A DNA stretch of 64,000 nt from Scylla paramamosain (GCF_035594125.1 NC_087181.1:4807032-4871031), one strand, 5' to 3'; positions 1 to 18,339 are shown, numbered from the stretch's first letter. The notes: generated from the letters alone by a model not told the origin. Translations and numbers: made by a program.

Positions 1-300
1 ACAGACAGGCAGGGAGGCAAACAAGCAGGCAAGCAAGCAAGCAAGCAAGCAAAGAGGCAGAAAGACTAACTTGCGGGGAAAGAGGTGGATGGACATACAA
101 AAAAGAAAGAAAGAAAGCAGGCAGACAGACAGGGTGACAGGGAAATAGTCAGGCTAACTTGAAGAGGATAGGCAGAAAAAGAAGCAGGCAGACAGGCAGG
201 CAGGCAAAAATAGAAGGCAAGGAAGTAGACAGATAGAAAGACAAATAGACAGAGGGACAGATGGATGTGCGGGCAGGCACAGACATGGACAAAGTAGTTT
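1..300. repeat. imperfect purine-rich short-unit repeats
   Basis: Degenerate runs of CAGG, CAAG, GAAA and GACA-type tetramers fill this stretch. Frames through it are low-complexity and no gene is supported. Confidence 0.7.
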
Positions 301-688
301 TAAATAGCGGCAGAAACTGGAATATTTTATTCCAATGAATATATTTTTTTGTAAGCACTTTAATAAATAGTTTACCGTGCCCTGCAGTGAGTACTTAACC
401 AAAAGTCTAACTAGTCAGTGGGATATTAATACAGCATAATGTTTGCACAATATAAACGTATGCCTCTTCCGTCACTCGTATATTCTTTCGTGATAACAAT
501 TACTGTAAGCGAAGAAAATGCAAACATAGTGACCTAACTATATTTTTCTCTCATGGCCTCGTATTTACGGTATGCCATTTTTCGTGCACAATACGTAGTT
601 GTCATTGATTTCCTAAAACTACTAAATATACCAGAAGACAGACCTACTGACCCATACTCGTAAATATTGTTCCACTCGTAATGTTACA

Positions 689-768
<80 letters not shown>

Positions 769-1600
769 CATTAATACAAATAGATGCGCTGCAACAAAGC
801 AACAGAGATTGGGATGCTCATTCTTACAGAGCATTATAGTGAACATGTGAGGCAGAGATAAACAGACAGACGCAGACAGACAGATTGATTTACAACACTT
901 AGTAACATGTACTTGTTATAAGCAATTCTAAGTGACCATTACTTTCCCGTTCATTCCCATTCATTGAAGCATTTCAGTGTTGAGACGCAAAGGTAGTGTA
1001 AGTGTTGAGGCAGCGGTGGTAGTGGCCCCTTCACCTCGCAGCGAGGCAGGAAGGGGAGGCGAGGGACACCAGCAGTGACTGGCCTGAAGGCGCCTTGCGT
1101 CCCGCCTCCTCTGTGCGACCCTCTCCCTTGATTGCCTTCATGCATCAATCGCAGCATGACTTGTGCTCCTCCTCTTCAGTCTCACTTAACTACCACCTTC
1201 ATATTCTAGACACCGCTGAATGTTGGCAAGCTTTACATTTATTATTTTTGCTTCTTTTTATTTTCTTATTTGATCTTGTTATATATGTAATGGTGTTTGT
1301 TCGTTTTATTTTGTTGCAGCTGTTGTGCATATTTAACATTCTCAGCGTTTGAAGTGTGTTCTGTTTTCAGTGTTGTTTTCCATGTATCCATGTGTTCTTG
1401 CTTGGAGGAATTTGACACGTTTTATTTATGACATTTCGTGTTTTTGTTCAGTATTTGTTCTTTCCTCTTTTGTTCATGTGTATGTTGTTAACTCATGCAG
1501 TAAAGGATTTCTGGTGGTTCTGTTTATGATGCTTCATTTTTAGCTCTTTTTAGAATAGTGAAGCTGCATCACTTTTTTATGTGGATGTTTTGATATTTTC
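301..1600. other. no gene seen; contains an (AC)n tract at about 686-768
   Basis: Mostly AT-rich sequence without a supported gene. A clean (AC)n run of about 80 bp sits at 686-768. A more GC-rich patch at about 1,010-1,190 could be 5' UTR or promoter-proximal sequence of a plus-strand transcript, but I see no TATA box, start codon context or donor that would settle it. Confidence 0.5.
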
Positions 1601-1602
1601 AG

Positions 1603-1656
1603 GAAAGGATGGCAGGTGGTGCCGCGGTGAACACTCCCAACACATGCAGGAGGAAA
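1603..1656 (+). CDS. possible 5' coding exon with start codon (speculative)
   Basis: A pyrimidine-rich stretch ending in TTTTCAG at 1,602 is followed by an ATG at 1,609, 16 open codons (reading MAGGAAVNTPNTCRRK) and a strong donor, AAA|GTGAGT, after 1,656 in phase 0. It is GC-richer than its surroundings, which suggests an exon, but the peptide is short and unrecognised. It has no signal-peptide character, which an Ig/Fn3 receptor would be expected to have at its N terminus. It could join the segment at 6,681 in phase. It may belong to the downstream receptor gene, to another transcript, or be chance. Confidence 0.25.
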
Positions 1657-1659
1657 GTG

Positions 1660-3479
<1,820 letters not shown>

Positions 3480-6400
3480 TAAGTATTTACCACACAAAAT
3501 GTAGCAGTATTTTGAATAAAATAGACTTGCTTAGAAGAAAAGTGTGTGTAGAGAAATTTGATATCACTTTAACTGAAACTTGGTTAGATATGTGAGGAAA
3601 AGTATTTAATCCAGAGGTTAAGATAGATGGTTATACATTGTTCTATAAAGATAGGGAAAACAGGAGAGGAGGAGGCGTCGCGTTATACGTTAGGGACACA
3701 TTACAGTGTTATATTAACAGTAGAATTAAAACAGATAACAAAGCAGAGTCGATATGGGTAGATATTAAGGAAGGATCACAGTCAGTAGTACTGGGAGTAG
3801 TGTACAGACCACCGACCAGTACAAAGGAAATTAACACCTCACTGTGGCAGGAAATAAATAGAGCAGGCAGGCACAGTCAGGTATGTGTGGTAGGAGATTT
3901 TAATTTTAGGAATATCGACTGGAGTCTGATGGTGGGTAACAAGGAAGCAGAAGAATCTCTTAAGGTAATTCAGGATATTTTTTTAAAACAGGTAGTCTTA
4001 GAACCCACAAGTGGGAATAATATTCTAGATTTAATTCTTACTAACAGGGAGGAAGCAGTCACGCAGGTAGAGGTTGGAGGACAGCTAGGTAACAGTGACC
4101 ATAGGGAAATTAGGTAGAATTTAAAATGGGAAGAAACTTTTAGAAGCAAAAACACTTGTAAAATACCTGACCAGATTTTGAGGAATTAAAAAGGTACCTC
4201 CAAGGAGTTGACTGGCAACGGATGAAGGGTGAGGTCAGGTCCGGGACGGAGTTGAGAGAGATAAGGCAAGATGTGAGAGGTGAGGTGAGGTGTGAGGGTG
4301 TAGGACAAGATGAGGTAAGATGTGTTCGGAAGGGGCGGAGGAGAGAGGGAGGGGGAGATGGGTGTGAGTATGGTGGAATGTCAGGTCATGCTGAAATGAG
4401 AGAGGTGAGGTCGAGGCGAGTAGATGAGGGAGTAGAGAGGATGGTAGGGGCCGAGATGAGGGAATTAGGTGAAGTAAATGTAGATGAATTGTATAAATAT
4501 TTCGTAGATAAAGTTCATATAGGTCAGTTGGCATATATCTCGTATAGGGCAATAAGATCACAGAAAAATTATCCTAAATGGATGACTGCTTTTTTAAAAC
4601 ATTATATAGGTGGAAGAGAAGTATATATAAGAGGTTAAGGGCAGGTGAAGAAGTTTTAAGGTCACAATATAATGAATTAGTTAGAACAGTCAGGAAGTTA
4701 ACGAGGAAAGCTAAGGGCAATTATGAATTAAGTGTAGCCAGTCATGTGAAGACGGACCCCACGGGATTTTACCAGGAATAGAGGACGAAGAATAAGTATA
4801 CTATAGGTCCATTAAAGGCAGCAGATGGGGAGCTGGTTAGTTCTGGGGAGGAGATTAGTAAAATTCTGAATGAGTATTTTTTATCTGTCTTCACCCAGGA
4901 AAACATGCAGGATATGCCAGATAGTGAACAGATGTTTAGAGCAGATGAGAATCAGAAGCTGACAGATATTTCCTTAACTAGAGAGATAGTGGAAGAAGAG
5001 ATAGATATGCTAAAAAAAAAGTTCAAGACAGCAGGACCAGATGAAATATATCCCAGAGTACTTAAGGAATGCAAAGAGGTTATTAGTGAGCCGTTAGTTT
5101 CTGTCTTTAGGAAATCACTTGAGTCAGGTGAGGTACCAGTAATGTGGAGGCAGGCTAATGTAGTACTCATCTTTAAGAAAGGAGATAAAACTTTAGCATC
5201 CAACTATAGATCTGTCAGCTTAAATTCAGTTATAGGTAAAATATTAGAGTCAATAATAGCGAGGAACATTAGGTAACATTTAGACAAACATAACTTGATA
5301 AATCAATCACAGCATGGCTTCACGAAGGGGAAGTATTGCATGACAAACTTGTTAAGTTTTTAGAGTAAGGTGTACGAGGCAGTAGATAATGGTAATATGT
5401 ATGATATCTTATATGTGGACCTTACTAAAGCACTTGACAAGGTACCCCATGAAAGGCTCCTGAGAAAGGTTAGGGCACACGGGATAGATGGGAAGGTGTT
5501 AGGCTGGATAGGGTCATGGCTTAGCGACAGGCGAGAAAGAGTTGTAATAAACGGCTCGAAATCCGAGTGATGTCATGTAATCAGTGGGGTGCCATAGGGA
5601 TCAGTATTAGGGACATTGTTATTTCTAATATATATCAATGACTTGGATAGTGGAATTAGTAGTGATGTTAGTAAATATGCGTATGACACAAAGATAGATT
5701 AATTAGATCAGAAACGGGTGCCTTCCCCTTGCAGGCAGATTTAGATAGGATGAATGAATGGACGGACATATGGCAAAAACAATTTAATATCAATAAATGC
5801 AAAGTACTTAGCGTAGGTAGAGGAAACCCACACAGTAGGTACACATTAAACGAACAATCTCTGGTAGTTACAGGGTACGCGAAAGATTTAGGAGTTATAG
5901 TTAGCTCTGAACTCCGTCTAGGAAAACAATGCATAGAGGCCAGAAACAGGACAGATAGGGTACTAGGATTCATTTTTAGGAGTGTTAAAAGTTGAAGGCC
6001 GGAAGTAATATTAATGATATTCTTGACGCTGGTCAGACCTCATCTAGACTACGTTGTGCAATTCTGGTCCAGAAGACCAGGGAAGATATAGGTCTATTAG
6101 AATCAGTACAGAGGAGAATGACAGAAAGGATACAGGGGATGAGGAGTATTCCTTACGAGGCGAGATTGAAGTTATTAAATTTACATTCTTTAGAGAGACG
6201 TAGGTTAAGAGGGGACGTGATAGAAGTCTTTAAGTGGTATAAGGGTTATAACAAGGGGGATGTAAGCAAAATTCTTTGGATCAGCATCCAGGGTACAACA
6301 AGAAATAACAGGTTCAAGCTTGGAAAATTTAAGTTTAGGAAGGAGATAGTAAAAATTGGTTCTCGAATAGAGTGGTAGATGAGTGGAACGGACTCATTAA

Positions 6401-6571
6401 TCATGTTGTTAGTGCTAGGACATTAGAGAGCTTTAAGAGAAGATTAGACAGGTTTATGGATGGGGATAATAGATGGAAATAGGTAGGTATATTTCATAAA
6501 GGGACTGCCACGTGTAAGCCTGGTCGCTTCTTGCAGCTTCCTTTATTTCTTATGTTCTTATGTTCTTATGA
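3480..6571 (+). mobile_element. CR1-type LINE, near full length but decayed
   Basis: Read across many stops and frameshifts, this encodes the usual CR1 pol order. First comes an apurinic-type endonuclease: a GGGVALYVRD block at about 3,665, VVYRPP at 3,798, GDFNF at 3,893 and a terminal SDH near 4,097. Reverse transcriptase follows: AGPDEIYPRVLKE at about 5,030, NYRSVSLNS at 5,205, YVDLTKALDKVPHERL at 5,414, then a thumb region with KDLGVIVSS near 5,885. The 3' end is a short tandem repeat of the octamer TTATGTTC (about 6,548-6,571) and not poly(A), as is typical of CR1/L2 elements. Stops and shifts make it non-coding. It is related to the more intact copy at 19.5 kb but has a different tail. 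Confidence 0.88.
4205..4475 (+). repeat. purine-rich GAGGTGAG-like expansion inside the LINE
   Basis: Within the decayed LINE, between the endonuclease and RT parts, about 270 bp consists largely of G/A-rich words such as GAGGTGAG and GAGATGAG. The recognisable LINE linker resumes at about 4,480 (VDELYKYFVDKV). It looks like local slippage expansion after insertion. Confidence 0.5.
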
Positions 6572-6680
6572 TAGCCAATCTTGGTTGACACCATCAAACT
6601 CAGACACTTTTTTTTTTTTTCTTTTTGTCTTTAGGGTTTAACACAGTCCTCTGATTTTGTGTTTGTCTTGTCTGATGCAG

Positions 6681-6766
6681 CAGCGGCGGGAGCTTTTTCC
6701 TTCCTCGCGGCCAGACGACGCGGACTGGCTTTTTCCTGCTCCTCCTGACACACTCACAGTTTACCG
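6681..6766 (+). CDS. possible internal exon (speculative)
   Basis: A polypyrimidine-containing acceptor (GTCTGATGCAG, ending 6,680) precedes 86 nt of open, GC-rich sequence and a strong donor CCG|GTGAGTG. The frame in phase with the 1,603-1,656 segment reads 28 residues beginning QRRELFPSSRPDDADW and ends in phase 2. The first secure Ig exon at 50,905 needs an upstream exon ending in phase 1. So at least one more exon would have to lie between them if this belongs to that gene. I do not recognise the peptide. Confidence 0.3.
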
Positions 6767-7022
6767 GTGAGTGAAGGGGACGGAGCAGTTTTTGTAGCGC
6801 AGTGTACGTCCTTCCAGTTTTAGGTTTACATTTAAGTGAAGCCTGTCATGCTTGCCTATGTTTTTCCATGTGCATGTAAGGTAAGGCTGCTTGACAAAGT
6901 GTCTGACTCACTGCAGACACTTGCTTTATGCGGTACTGTAATAAACAAGTAATTTCTCAATGTAAAGGAAACAGTGAGTCACAAAAGTGCCTCTCAATAC
7001 GATGTGGTAATGAAAAGCAGAA

Positions 7023-7097
7023 TATGAAATAAATAGATAGTAAATAAGTGAATAAATAAATAAATAAATGAATAAATAAATAAATAAATAAATAAAT
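7023..7097. repeat. (AAAT)n microsatellite
   Basis: Run of TAAA/AATA tetramers with a few GAAT interruptions. Confidence 0.9.
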
Positions 7098-7299
7098 GGA
7101 CGAATTAATGCATACCTTGGAGAACATTTCACACCTGCTGAGCTTACCATAGCAAATACACTGATATGCTACAAAAAATGCACACAAGTATATGAAGATG
7201 GAAAAAAATGTGGGAAGTCTGTCTTGTGTTGTTATTTCTATGGTTACTGCTCTTCAGAATTTGCCATCAGCATGCGTCTCTCCTTCCCCACGCTGACGC

Positions 7300-7480
7300 T
7301 ACACAAGACTTTCACCTTTATTCCGTTCCCTTTCAATAGTCCAGGAGTCAAGCAATATCTTCTTTCTTTCATCCCTTTCATTGGTAAACTCTGGAATTCT
7401 CTGCCTGTTTTTGTTTTTTCCCCTTCCTGTGAATAGTTGTTTTAAGAGTATTGAGGCACTTCCAGAAACATATTTAGTAT
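7300..7480 (+). mobile_element. 3' fragment of a Jockey-like LINE
   Basis: A translation in one frame contains [19 protein letters not shown]. This matches the C-terminal end of the intact LINE ORF at 52,499 ([19 protein letters not shown]). The fragment is followed by a stop and a decayed tail. It is a 5'-truncated, dead copy of the same or a related family. Confidence 0.75.
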
Positions 7481-7845
7481 TTTTTTATTGACTTAATTTT
7501 TTTTTTTTTTTGTCTGTATGTATGGAAGCGGCAACTGAAAAGATTTTTTTTTTCCTCTGTTTGCTATTCGCCAAGAAGATATGAGAGCGTGAGTATAAAT
7601 AATGGCTATATGCAAATGTAAGAATACCATTTTATACTGACTTTAAATTAAACATGTATTGCATTGTTTACTCCAGTTTACTCAAGTTGAACCGTCCAAT
7701 ATCTTTTGCATCTAAATGATTTTTGTGTTCAGCTATTTGAATTTTTAATTCCAAATGCAGCTCCATGTTTTTGAGAAGCACAGAGGGTTGGAGAAAGACA
7801 AATCTTTCCTGAGTCTTAATAGGTGAATGTTAATAACAGTAGCAG

Positions 7846-7907
7846 TAGCAATAGTAGTAGTAGTAGTAGTAGTAGTAATAGTAGTAGTAGTAGTAGTAGT
7901 AGTACTC

Positions 7908-7961
<54 letters not shown>

Positions 7962-7989
7962 CTAGTAGTAGTAGTAGTAGTAGTAATAC

Positions 7990-8029
<40 letters not shown>

Positions 8030-8070
8030 TGCTGTTATTGCTGTTTTTGTTGTTGTTGTTGTTGTTGTTG
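7846..8070. repeat. (AGT)n then (GTT)n microsatellite
   Basis: Long trinucleotide tract with point interruptions. Long open frames across it are runs of single residues and are not genes. Confidence 0.95.
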
Positions 8071-8363
8071 TAGTAAAGGGCAGGCATATCTGGAGTGACA
8101 CCAATTCAGCTTTTGTATAATTTGTATTTTCTTACAATTATTCCACACCTTGTCAATCCATGCAAGGAAAAAAAAAAGAAAAGCAAAAAAAGAAAACGTA
8201 TATTAAAAAAATTGAGAGGCAAGACCAGCAAGTGAAACACGCCCTGCCTTCTCCATAGACTTGACGTGTTTACTGCCGCGCTTCCTGCCTGATAATTATA
8301 CAGTCTTACGCTGGAGGCGCTTAATGTGGTGCATTTGTATGAAAGAATTTACTTTTTGCCATG

Positions 8364-8534
<171 letters not shown>

Positions 8535-8622
8535 TCGAATTATGATTTCACTGAGTGGTTTAAGAACATATTCACATGTTATTCATGAGCCATCACATCC
8601 AGCAGCAGGCAGCAGCAGGCAG

Positions 8623-8880
8623 TAGGAGGAGGAGGAGGAGGAGGAGGAGGAAAGAACACAGAGGAATACAAAGGAATGCAACGGAAGACCAAACCTTGAG
8701 TTACTGACGAGGCTGTTTGGATAATTATTCTACATTAACTATTATTGGGAGATACAGGATAGTACAGAAGGTTCCTCCCCACCAATCTCTCCAGCAGAAG
8801 CTGACAAGATACAGGAATTGATACCACGTGGTATAGAAAAACCACAGAGAACTTGAGAGAATAGTGAGGGAAAGAGTTGT
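8623..8880 (-). mobile_element. CR1 3' tail fragment with adjoining (GGA)n
   Basis: The reverse complement carries the 3' untranslated module shared with the 18-23 kb CR1 cluster: a GGGAGG-like block, a TACTATCCTGT block, the CCAAACAG arm and a terminal CATTCCTTTGTATTCCT repeat. The element end abuts (GGA)n at 8,623-8,651, which is (TCC)n on the element strand. No coding part remains. Confidence 0.75.
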
Positions 8881-10090
8881 GGTCTGTCTACTTTTGTTTG
8901 TGAGGGAGAGTGTAACTGCATGATAGTTGTGTGATGTGGTGTGTGCGTAGCGCAGGTGAAGGCACAGTTTGGTTGTTGAGGGGTGGTGCAGAATCCTTGC
9001 GTTGCGCTTTCCAGGGAGGCGGCAGTCAATCAGGCCACAGCTTCGGTCACTGTGTTTGTGTACCTTTCCCTTTAGGGCTGGATACACAGGTTATCGCCTG
9101 CAACTTTGACCTCTAGTACTTAAAATCACAAAGTTGATCAATAACAGGAGAATGCGGACGAAGAAAATGAGGATTACAACATGTGATTACATAGGATAAC
9201 CAAAACAAACACTCCCACAGGTCTTTACATATCGCTTTGGAATTAATTTAGATTAACTACCCTTTAGTAAAGTAAGCTAGAGCAGTGTATGACTGCCAAA
9301 CCGACACGCCCTCGTGCTTGTGCTGGCGTGGGAAAACCATCGTGCAGTGTGGGAAAAACTGGCTGCGTTTTGATTGGAAAGAATGAAGTGAGATTCTATT
9401 ATTATTCCTATGCAAAAAAATTGAGGAGGAGGAGGAGGAGGAGGAGGAGGAGGAGGAGGAGGAGGGTAATAACAGCATTAGTAAAAACATCCACTTCAAA
9501 CACCCCTTTGTCTGTGCCTTTGGACGCACAAATTACCTCAGAATGTTACGTCATAATGAATAAGACAAGTGAAGAAGCTTACTTTCTTTTGAATACCGTC
9601 TTTTCGGAAATGTTGATTTTTTTGTGCAAAAGACAAAAAAAAAAAAAAAACGTACATTTTTTAATAGAGTGAAAAAATCTACAATTCACCCTAAGGAGGA
9701 GTAACTCAAATATAACGAACTATACCACTAACACCACCACCACCACTACTACTATCACCACCACCACCACCACCACCACACCTCACTCTCAACTTCTCCC
9801 ATTTTCACGAATTCCTCTCTTCTCTTCCCTCACTCCACCATCCTTCATCCTCTCTCCCTTACGTTCCATCCTTCCTTTTGCCAACATAATGCTTGCAACA
9901 GATGCCCCTCCTCTTCCTCCCCCTCCTCCTCCAGTCCCGTAGCATTAGCAGGGCCTTGTTTCCCCTTATAAGCAGGGATGCTTAGTGGAACATGTCGAAA
10001 TAGCGTTGCCTAGCCGCCGCCGAGTATAGGAGTGTATTGAGGGTGCATTATCTCGGTACAGTGGCGGTGAGCGGGGAGATGGGTCGGTGA
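8881..10090. other. no gene supported; (GAG)n at 9,422-9,465 and (ACC)n at 9,735-9,780
   Basis: Mixed unique sequence with two short trinucleotide tracts and a poly(A) run at about 9,635. A TATA-like CCCCTTATAAGCAGGG lies at about 9,961-9,976 in a GC-richer patch (about 9,900-10,085) and might be a promoter. No transcript features follow it, so it is only noted. Confidence 0.4.
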
Positions 10091-10099
10091 GTATGTTCA

Positions 10100-10400
10100 G
10101 GCGCAGATAGAGAAATGTGTTATTGGTCTGACGAATTGATTAATAAATAGGTATCTGGTTGAACAGGTAGATTTACAGATAGATGGCTGGATGGGTAAAT
10201 GGTTAAATAGGTCGACTGGCTGATAAAATAGATTGATATATAGATGGACAGATGGATGGATAGATAGATTGATACATACATGAATAAATGAATAGGTATA
10301 TAAGTAGATATAAATATATATAGATGGGTAGATAGACAGTTCAGTAAGTAGAAAATAGATTAGATAAATAGACAGACAGACAGATAGACAGGGATAATAG
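10100..10400. repeat. degenerate GATA/GACA-type tetranucleotide region
   Basis: Repeated TAGATAGA, GACAGA and GATGGAT words with substitutions. Long frames on the minus strand are products of this low complexity. Confidence 0.75.
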
Positions 10401-11040
10401 TACATAGGTGGGAAAATATGTTGATAAATCCCCGTTGATTGATAAGAAGGTGGAAGTATTAGATAGGGAGAGATATACAGATAAAACATCGACGAATGGG
10501 TAGGTAAGTGAAGAAACACAGGATGGTTGAAGAGCAATATACATAAACAAATAAGAAGAAAGTGGAAGTGTAAGCGATGAATCAGATAAAGAGAGAAATT
10601 AGCTGTATATTGATGGACAGAACATATAGAAATGCAACTGTAAATCATGGTAAACAAACTAAGATAAATAAAGGTATGTACTATGTTAGAAGGAAATGAC
10701 ATTAGAGAGTCAGCCAGCACATCAGACATTCAGAAAGCAGGACAGACAAAGACACATAGACACACTGACTGATGGGTGCATATGCCAAATGAAATAGTAA
10801 ACAAACATTCATATATAGAATCATTACAAATAGAAAAATATCAGAAACTTTGAGGCAGACAGACTGAATTTCGCATAACGAAAATATTTGTATGTTCATG
10901 TTTGGTAACTTACACACGAGCAATGGATAAAAAAAGAGAGATTTTACATATAACCTAGAGAAACAAAGGAAAGCAAAACATTATAAAACAAAAAAGACAT
11001 AAAAAAAATTATTCCTCCTGTGAATCACGTTGCAGACAGA
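10401..11040. other. no gene seen
   Basis: AT-rich, A-rich sequence. Frames are low-complexity continuations of the preceding tetranucleotide region. Confidence 0.5.
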
Positions 11041-11044
11041 GGCG

Positions 11045-13456
<2,412 letters not shown>

Positions 13457-13886
13457 GTCATATTTGCCTTGATATCGCCGTGTAATAAGCCCCGAGGAAT
13501 TCATTCTTCATAGAACGTTAATTGATTTATAGGCGGAAGGCGAAGCAAGGCAGCACATGTGAAAGGTAATGCAGGATAAGATAATGTGATATGACTGCCA
13601 TTTAGCGTCCTTGTGTGTGAGGTCCACAAGGCCAGAGTGAAGGGGGAGGGCACATATCAACTTATTGTAACCTTCGTAACTCTACTGACTGGATTACATT
13701 CACGGGAGTTAGTCATTATTACATACGAGTACATACATGTTGCGACAGTAAGAAGAGTATGCCTGTGCCGGTTTTTTTTTTTTTCCTTTTTCCTCTCATT
13801 ATTAACATTGGTGTTCTATTGGGGTAAAAAACGATCATGCATTGGTGCGAGAGAGGATGAAAAATTATAGAAAAGGAAAGGACTGA

Positions 13887-14136
<250 letters not shown>

Positions 14137-14173
14137 AACAGTCAAAACCCGGAATCAGTCAAAACTAGTTTTA
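14137..14173 (+). repeat. E1 left terminal inverted repeat
   Basis: Matches the reverse complement of 16,296-16,332 at most positions. The outermost bases have drifted relative to the right end, which begins GTTAC on the minus strand. Confidence 0.75.
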
Positions 14174-14783
14174 ACTAGGTATTTTCAATGTGTTGGTGAA
14201 CAATTAGTATTACCTAGGCAAAACTAGTTATACCTTAATGTGTTTGATATAACTAGAAATATCAAAGTTTAACTAGTTAAATCTAGTTTTATCTGATCGT
14301 GTAAGTTAAAACTAGATTCAACAACGGCACTGAATGTCAAAAGTAGGTGAGGGATATGACCACTCGTTTGAGTACCATTGCTCGTTTGAGTACCATTTTT
14401 GGGGAACTCAAACATAATTTGTTTGTGTTTGTAGCTCATTTTAGAACCTTTTTAGGTGGCTGAAACGTTTATTGGTCTATTCACATATGTGGAAATATAT
14501 TTCCCACACTAAGTGTAGTAACAAATGTTTAATCGGACATGCAATGATAAACATGCTTTTATTCCTATCAAAATTATATAGCGGTACCTGTGTCAGACCC
14601 AAGACAAAGCGCTACAAGTGTAAATAATATCTGACAAGTTTTTACATTTACTTTTAAGAAATTTATTAATATTCATTAAAACAATAATCAATTCACAGTT
14701 CCAACTAAAAATACAACACAATAATGAAACTCATGTCATGCTGTTCAATAAAACAATAGTAATTGAAGTTACAAAAATATACA

Positions 14784-15848
14784 TTATTTGTTTTTACATG
14801 ACATACTATTGTGACACTTTGAATTACAAAGGACTTTATTTTTTTTACATTTGCAAATGTTGGTTGCACAGTGTTTTGTACAATGACATCTAAAGAATCC
14901 TTGGCCTGTTCCCACACTTGAACTAGTTGCTGCACTTCTTAAAGATATTTCTTTGTCGGTAGGTATATCTTTCACATCCACATCCACATCCACAGACCCT
15001 TGACTTTGACTATGTCTTGGTTTTCCATGCACAATTTTCAACTCTGGCCACAAAGAAGCTAAGGACGTTATAACACTATTTACAAATTCTCTTCCGTTAT
15101 CACTCTGTAAAATACAGGGTGCTCCAAATGTTAAAAAAATATCAACAAGGTGATAAGCAACTTCTTCAGCACGTTTACATTGCAATGCACGTAGTATCAC
15201 AAATTTAGTTAAATGATCTTGATAAACCATTATGAATTTATATTTTCCATCTGCTTGTGTCTGCATATCAATTAAGTCCACTTGACACCGACTATTTAGC
15301 TCTGAGTGTAAGATTGGTTTGGAAACAAGTCCTCTTTTCTTTTTATTTTTCTTACTTTGGCACACTTCACACATGGTCAAGAAGAGCTTTATCATATCGG
15401 CTGTCACATTTGCATATTTCCTGTTAATTTCACATTTCAGTCTATCTCGACCACCATGACCGATTGCTACATGAGATGTCTTAATGACTTCAAAAATCTC
15501 GGGAGCAGGAACGTAATAACGAACTTCGTCATTTTTGCTACTTGCAATCAGTTTTTGAACAACACCAATTTCAATGACATCAAACCGCTTCAGTCTTCTG
15601 TACTGTAGAGACGTTTTCTTCTTAGCAGTTTTAGCCTCCTTTACCTCCTGCAACAGTGAACCGTATTTTTCTGCAGTAAGTATGTTGCAGTGTGATTCTT
15701 GTTGCACGTCCCACTTCAGTATGGTCTGTAAAAACATGGTCTCCCATTCAGTGTCAGCTGCCTGGTTAGGAGGGCGGTCAAGAGGGTGTTCAGGATGGTG
15801 AGGTGAGCTCCAAGTTGCCATCTTGTTGTATTGGTGGCTCACGAACAA
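14784..15848 (-). CDS. integrase (HHCC + partial DDE) with CXC tail, KRBA2-like
   Basis: The 354-codon ORF is intact. Visible in order: a helical N-terminal region; an HHCC integrase zinc finger (H126, H131, C160, C163); the integrase core with the first Asp in QVDLIDM (D191/D194) and the second Asp in QSDNGREF (D250); then GKPRHSQSQGSV, where relatives continue directly with the catalytic Glu. Here the Glu is absent. The frame passes through a short DVDVDV repeat (GTGGAT hexamers, about 14,969-14,999 on the plus strand) into a C-terminal cysteine cluster spaced CxCx3Cx4CxCx6Cx3Cx5C (residues 321-351). Arthropod members of this family are commonly labelled KRAB-A domain-containing protein 2-like although no KRAB box is present. 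In-frame loss of the core's end makes strand transfer unlikely. DNA binding by the zinc finger and CXC domain may persist. M10 is an alternative start. Confidence 0.85.
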   Translation of the reverse strand: MFVSHQYNKMATWSSPHHPEHPLDRPPNQAADTEWETMFLQTILKWDVQQESHCNILTAEKYGSLLQEVKEAKTAKKKTSLQYRRLKRFDVIEIGVVQKLIASSKNDEVRYYVPAPEIFEVIKTSHVAIGHGGRDRLKCEINRKYANVTADMIKLFLTMCEVCQSKKNKKKRGLVSKPILHSELNSRCQVDLIDMQTQADGKYKFIMVYQDHLTKFVILRALQCKRAEEVAYHLVDIFLTFGAPCILQSDNGREFVNSVITSLASLWPELKIVHGKPRHSQSQGSVDVDVDVKDIPTDKEISLRSAATSSSVGTGQGFFRCHCTKHCATNICKCKKNKVLCNSKCHNSMSCKNK

Positions 15849-16295
15849 CTGAAAGGTGAAGTAAATCAGTGAACCAGGTAAATGAGAACGAATCCTCCCC
15901 CCCTTCCCCCACCCTACAAACTATGACTCAGTAACATCTAACAAAGAAATAACAATTAAGGTAAACGGCAATGCAATAATGTGATATCAGAGGACAACAC
16001 ACGTACTAACCTGTGTCAATGCAGGAGGACAGCGGACTGAAACATACAAAAACTGACAAGCCAGCGTCCTCACTTCCGGTGTTTTCCCCGGCACTACACC
16101 AGTTTCACTTTTAGTCTAATCTAGTTTTCCCAAACTTAACAATTGTTAAAACTAGTTTTGACTGAAGTGTGTAGGTAAAACTAGGTGTAAAATACATTTC
16201 GTGTTTTACCGAGCCTTTATGTTAAGAAACTAGTTTTGCCTAGGTAATACTAGTTTTTACAAACATTAAATTATACTACTAGTTCTGACTAGTTG

Positions 16296-17743
<1,448 letters not shown>

Positions 17744-17744
<1 letters not shown>

Positions 17745-18204
17745 TAATGAATACATTGATGTTGCAAGCTGCCATTTGCATAGCTCTGAAACATTGCTCC
17801 CAGTGTGTCGGCTGATGCCTTTGTTATCGCTGTGGCTGTTGGTGACGCTGTTGTTTTCATTACTATTGTATCTTGTTACACAAAAAATAGATAATACTAC
17901 TAGTAGTAGTATTAATAGTAGTAGAACCATCAGTAGTAGTTGTTCTTGTTCATCAACTTTTTCTTGTTCTTTTTACTACTACTACTACTACTAGTAATAA
18001 TAATAATAATAATGATAATTCTGCTGTTTCTGCTTGAGCTACTGAAATTGAACATACTAATTTATACTTTATATTATATTTTATAAATTAGCCTGTAGTA
18101 TGGAGGATTTTCACTAAGCGAATCGCGTATCGGACCAGCTAAAAAGCATGTGAAAACCTTGAAAGGCCTAACTTTATTTTATACAAGTGCTCGAAGCATA
18201 ATGT
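17744..18204. other. no gene seen; short (ACT)n/(AAT)n at about 17,972-18,013
   Basis: Unique spacer between microsatellites. No supported coding region. Confidence 0.45.

Positions 18205-18339
<135 letters not shown>

Noticed and set aside
8988..9090. Ig-like exon (acceptor CTTTCCAG, then a frame reading NQATASVTVFVY)
   Set aside because: The peptide resembles an Ig G strand and the entry phase would suit the 6,681-6,766 segment. But no donor with the needed exit phase follows and the frame stops soon after. It is too short to accept.
9961..9976. TATA-box promoter (CCCCTTATAAGCAGGG)
   Set aside because: No initiator, start codon or first exon could be tied to it.
14784..15848. A KRAB zinc-finger regulator
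   Set aside because: Although related proteins are named after KRAB-A domain-containing protein 2, there is no KRAB box. The visible domains are integrase-type.
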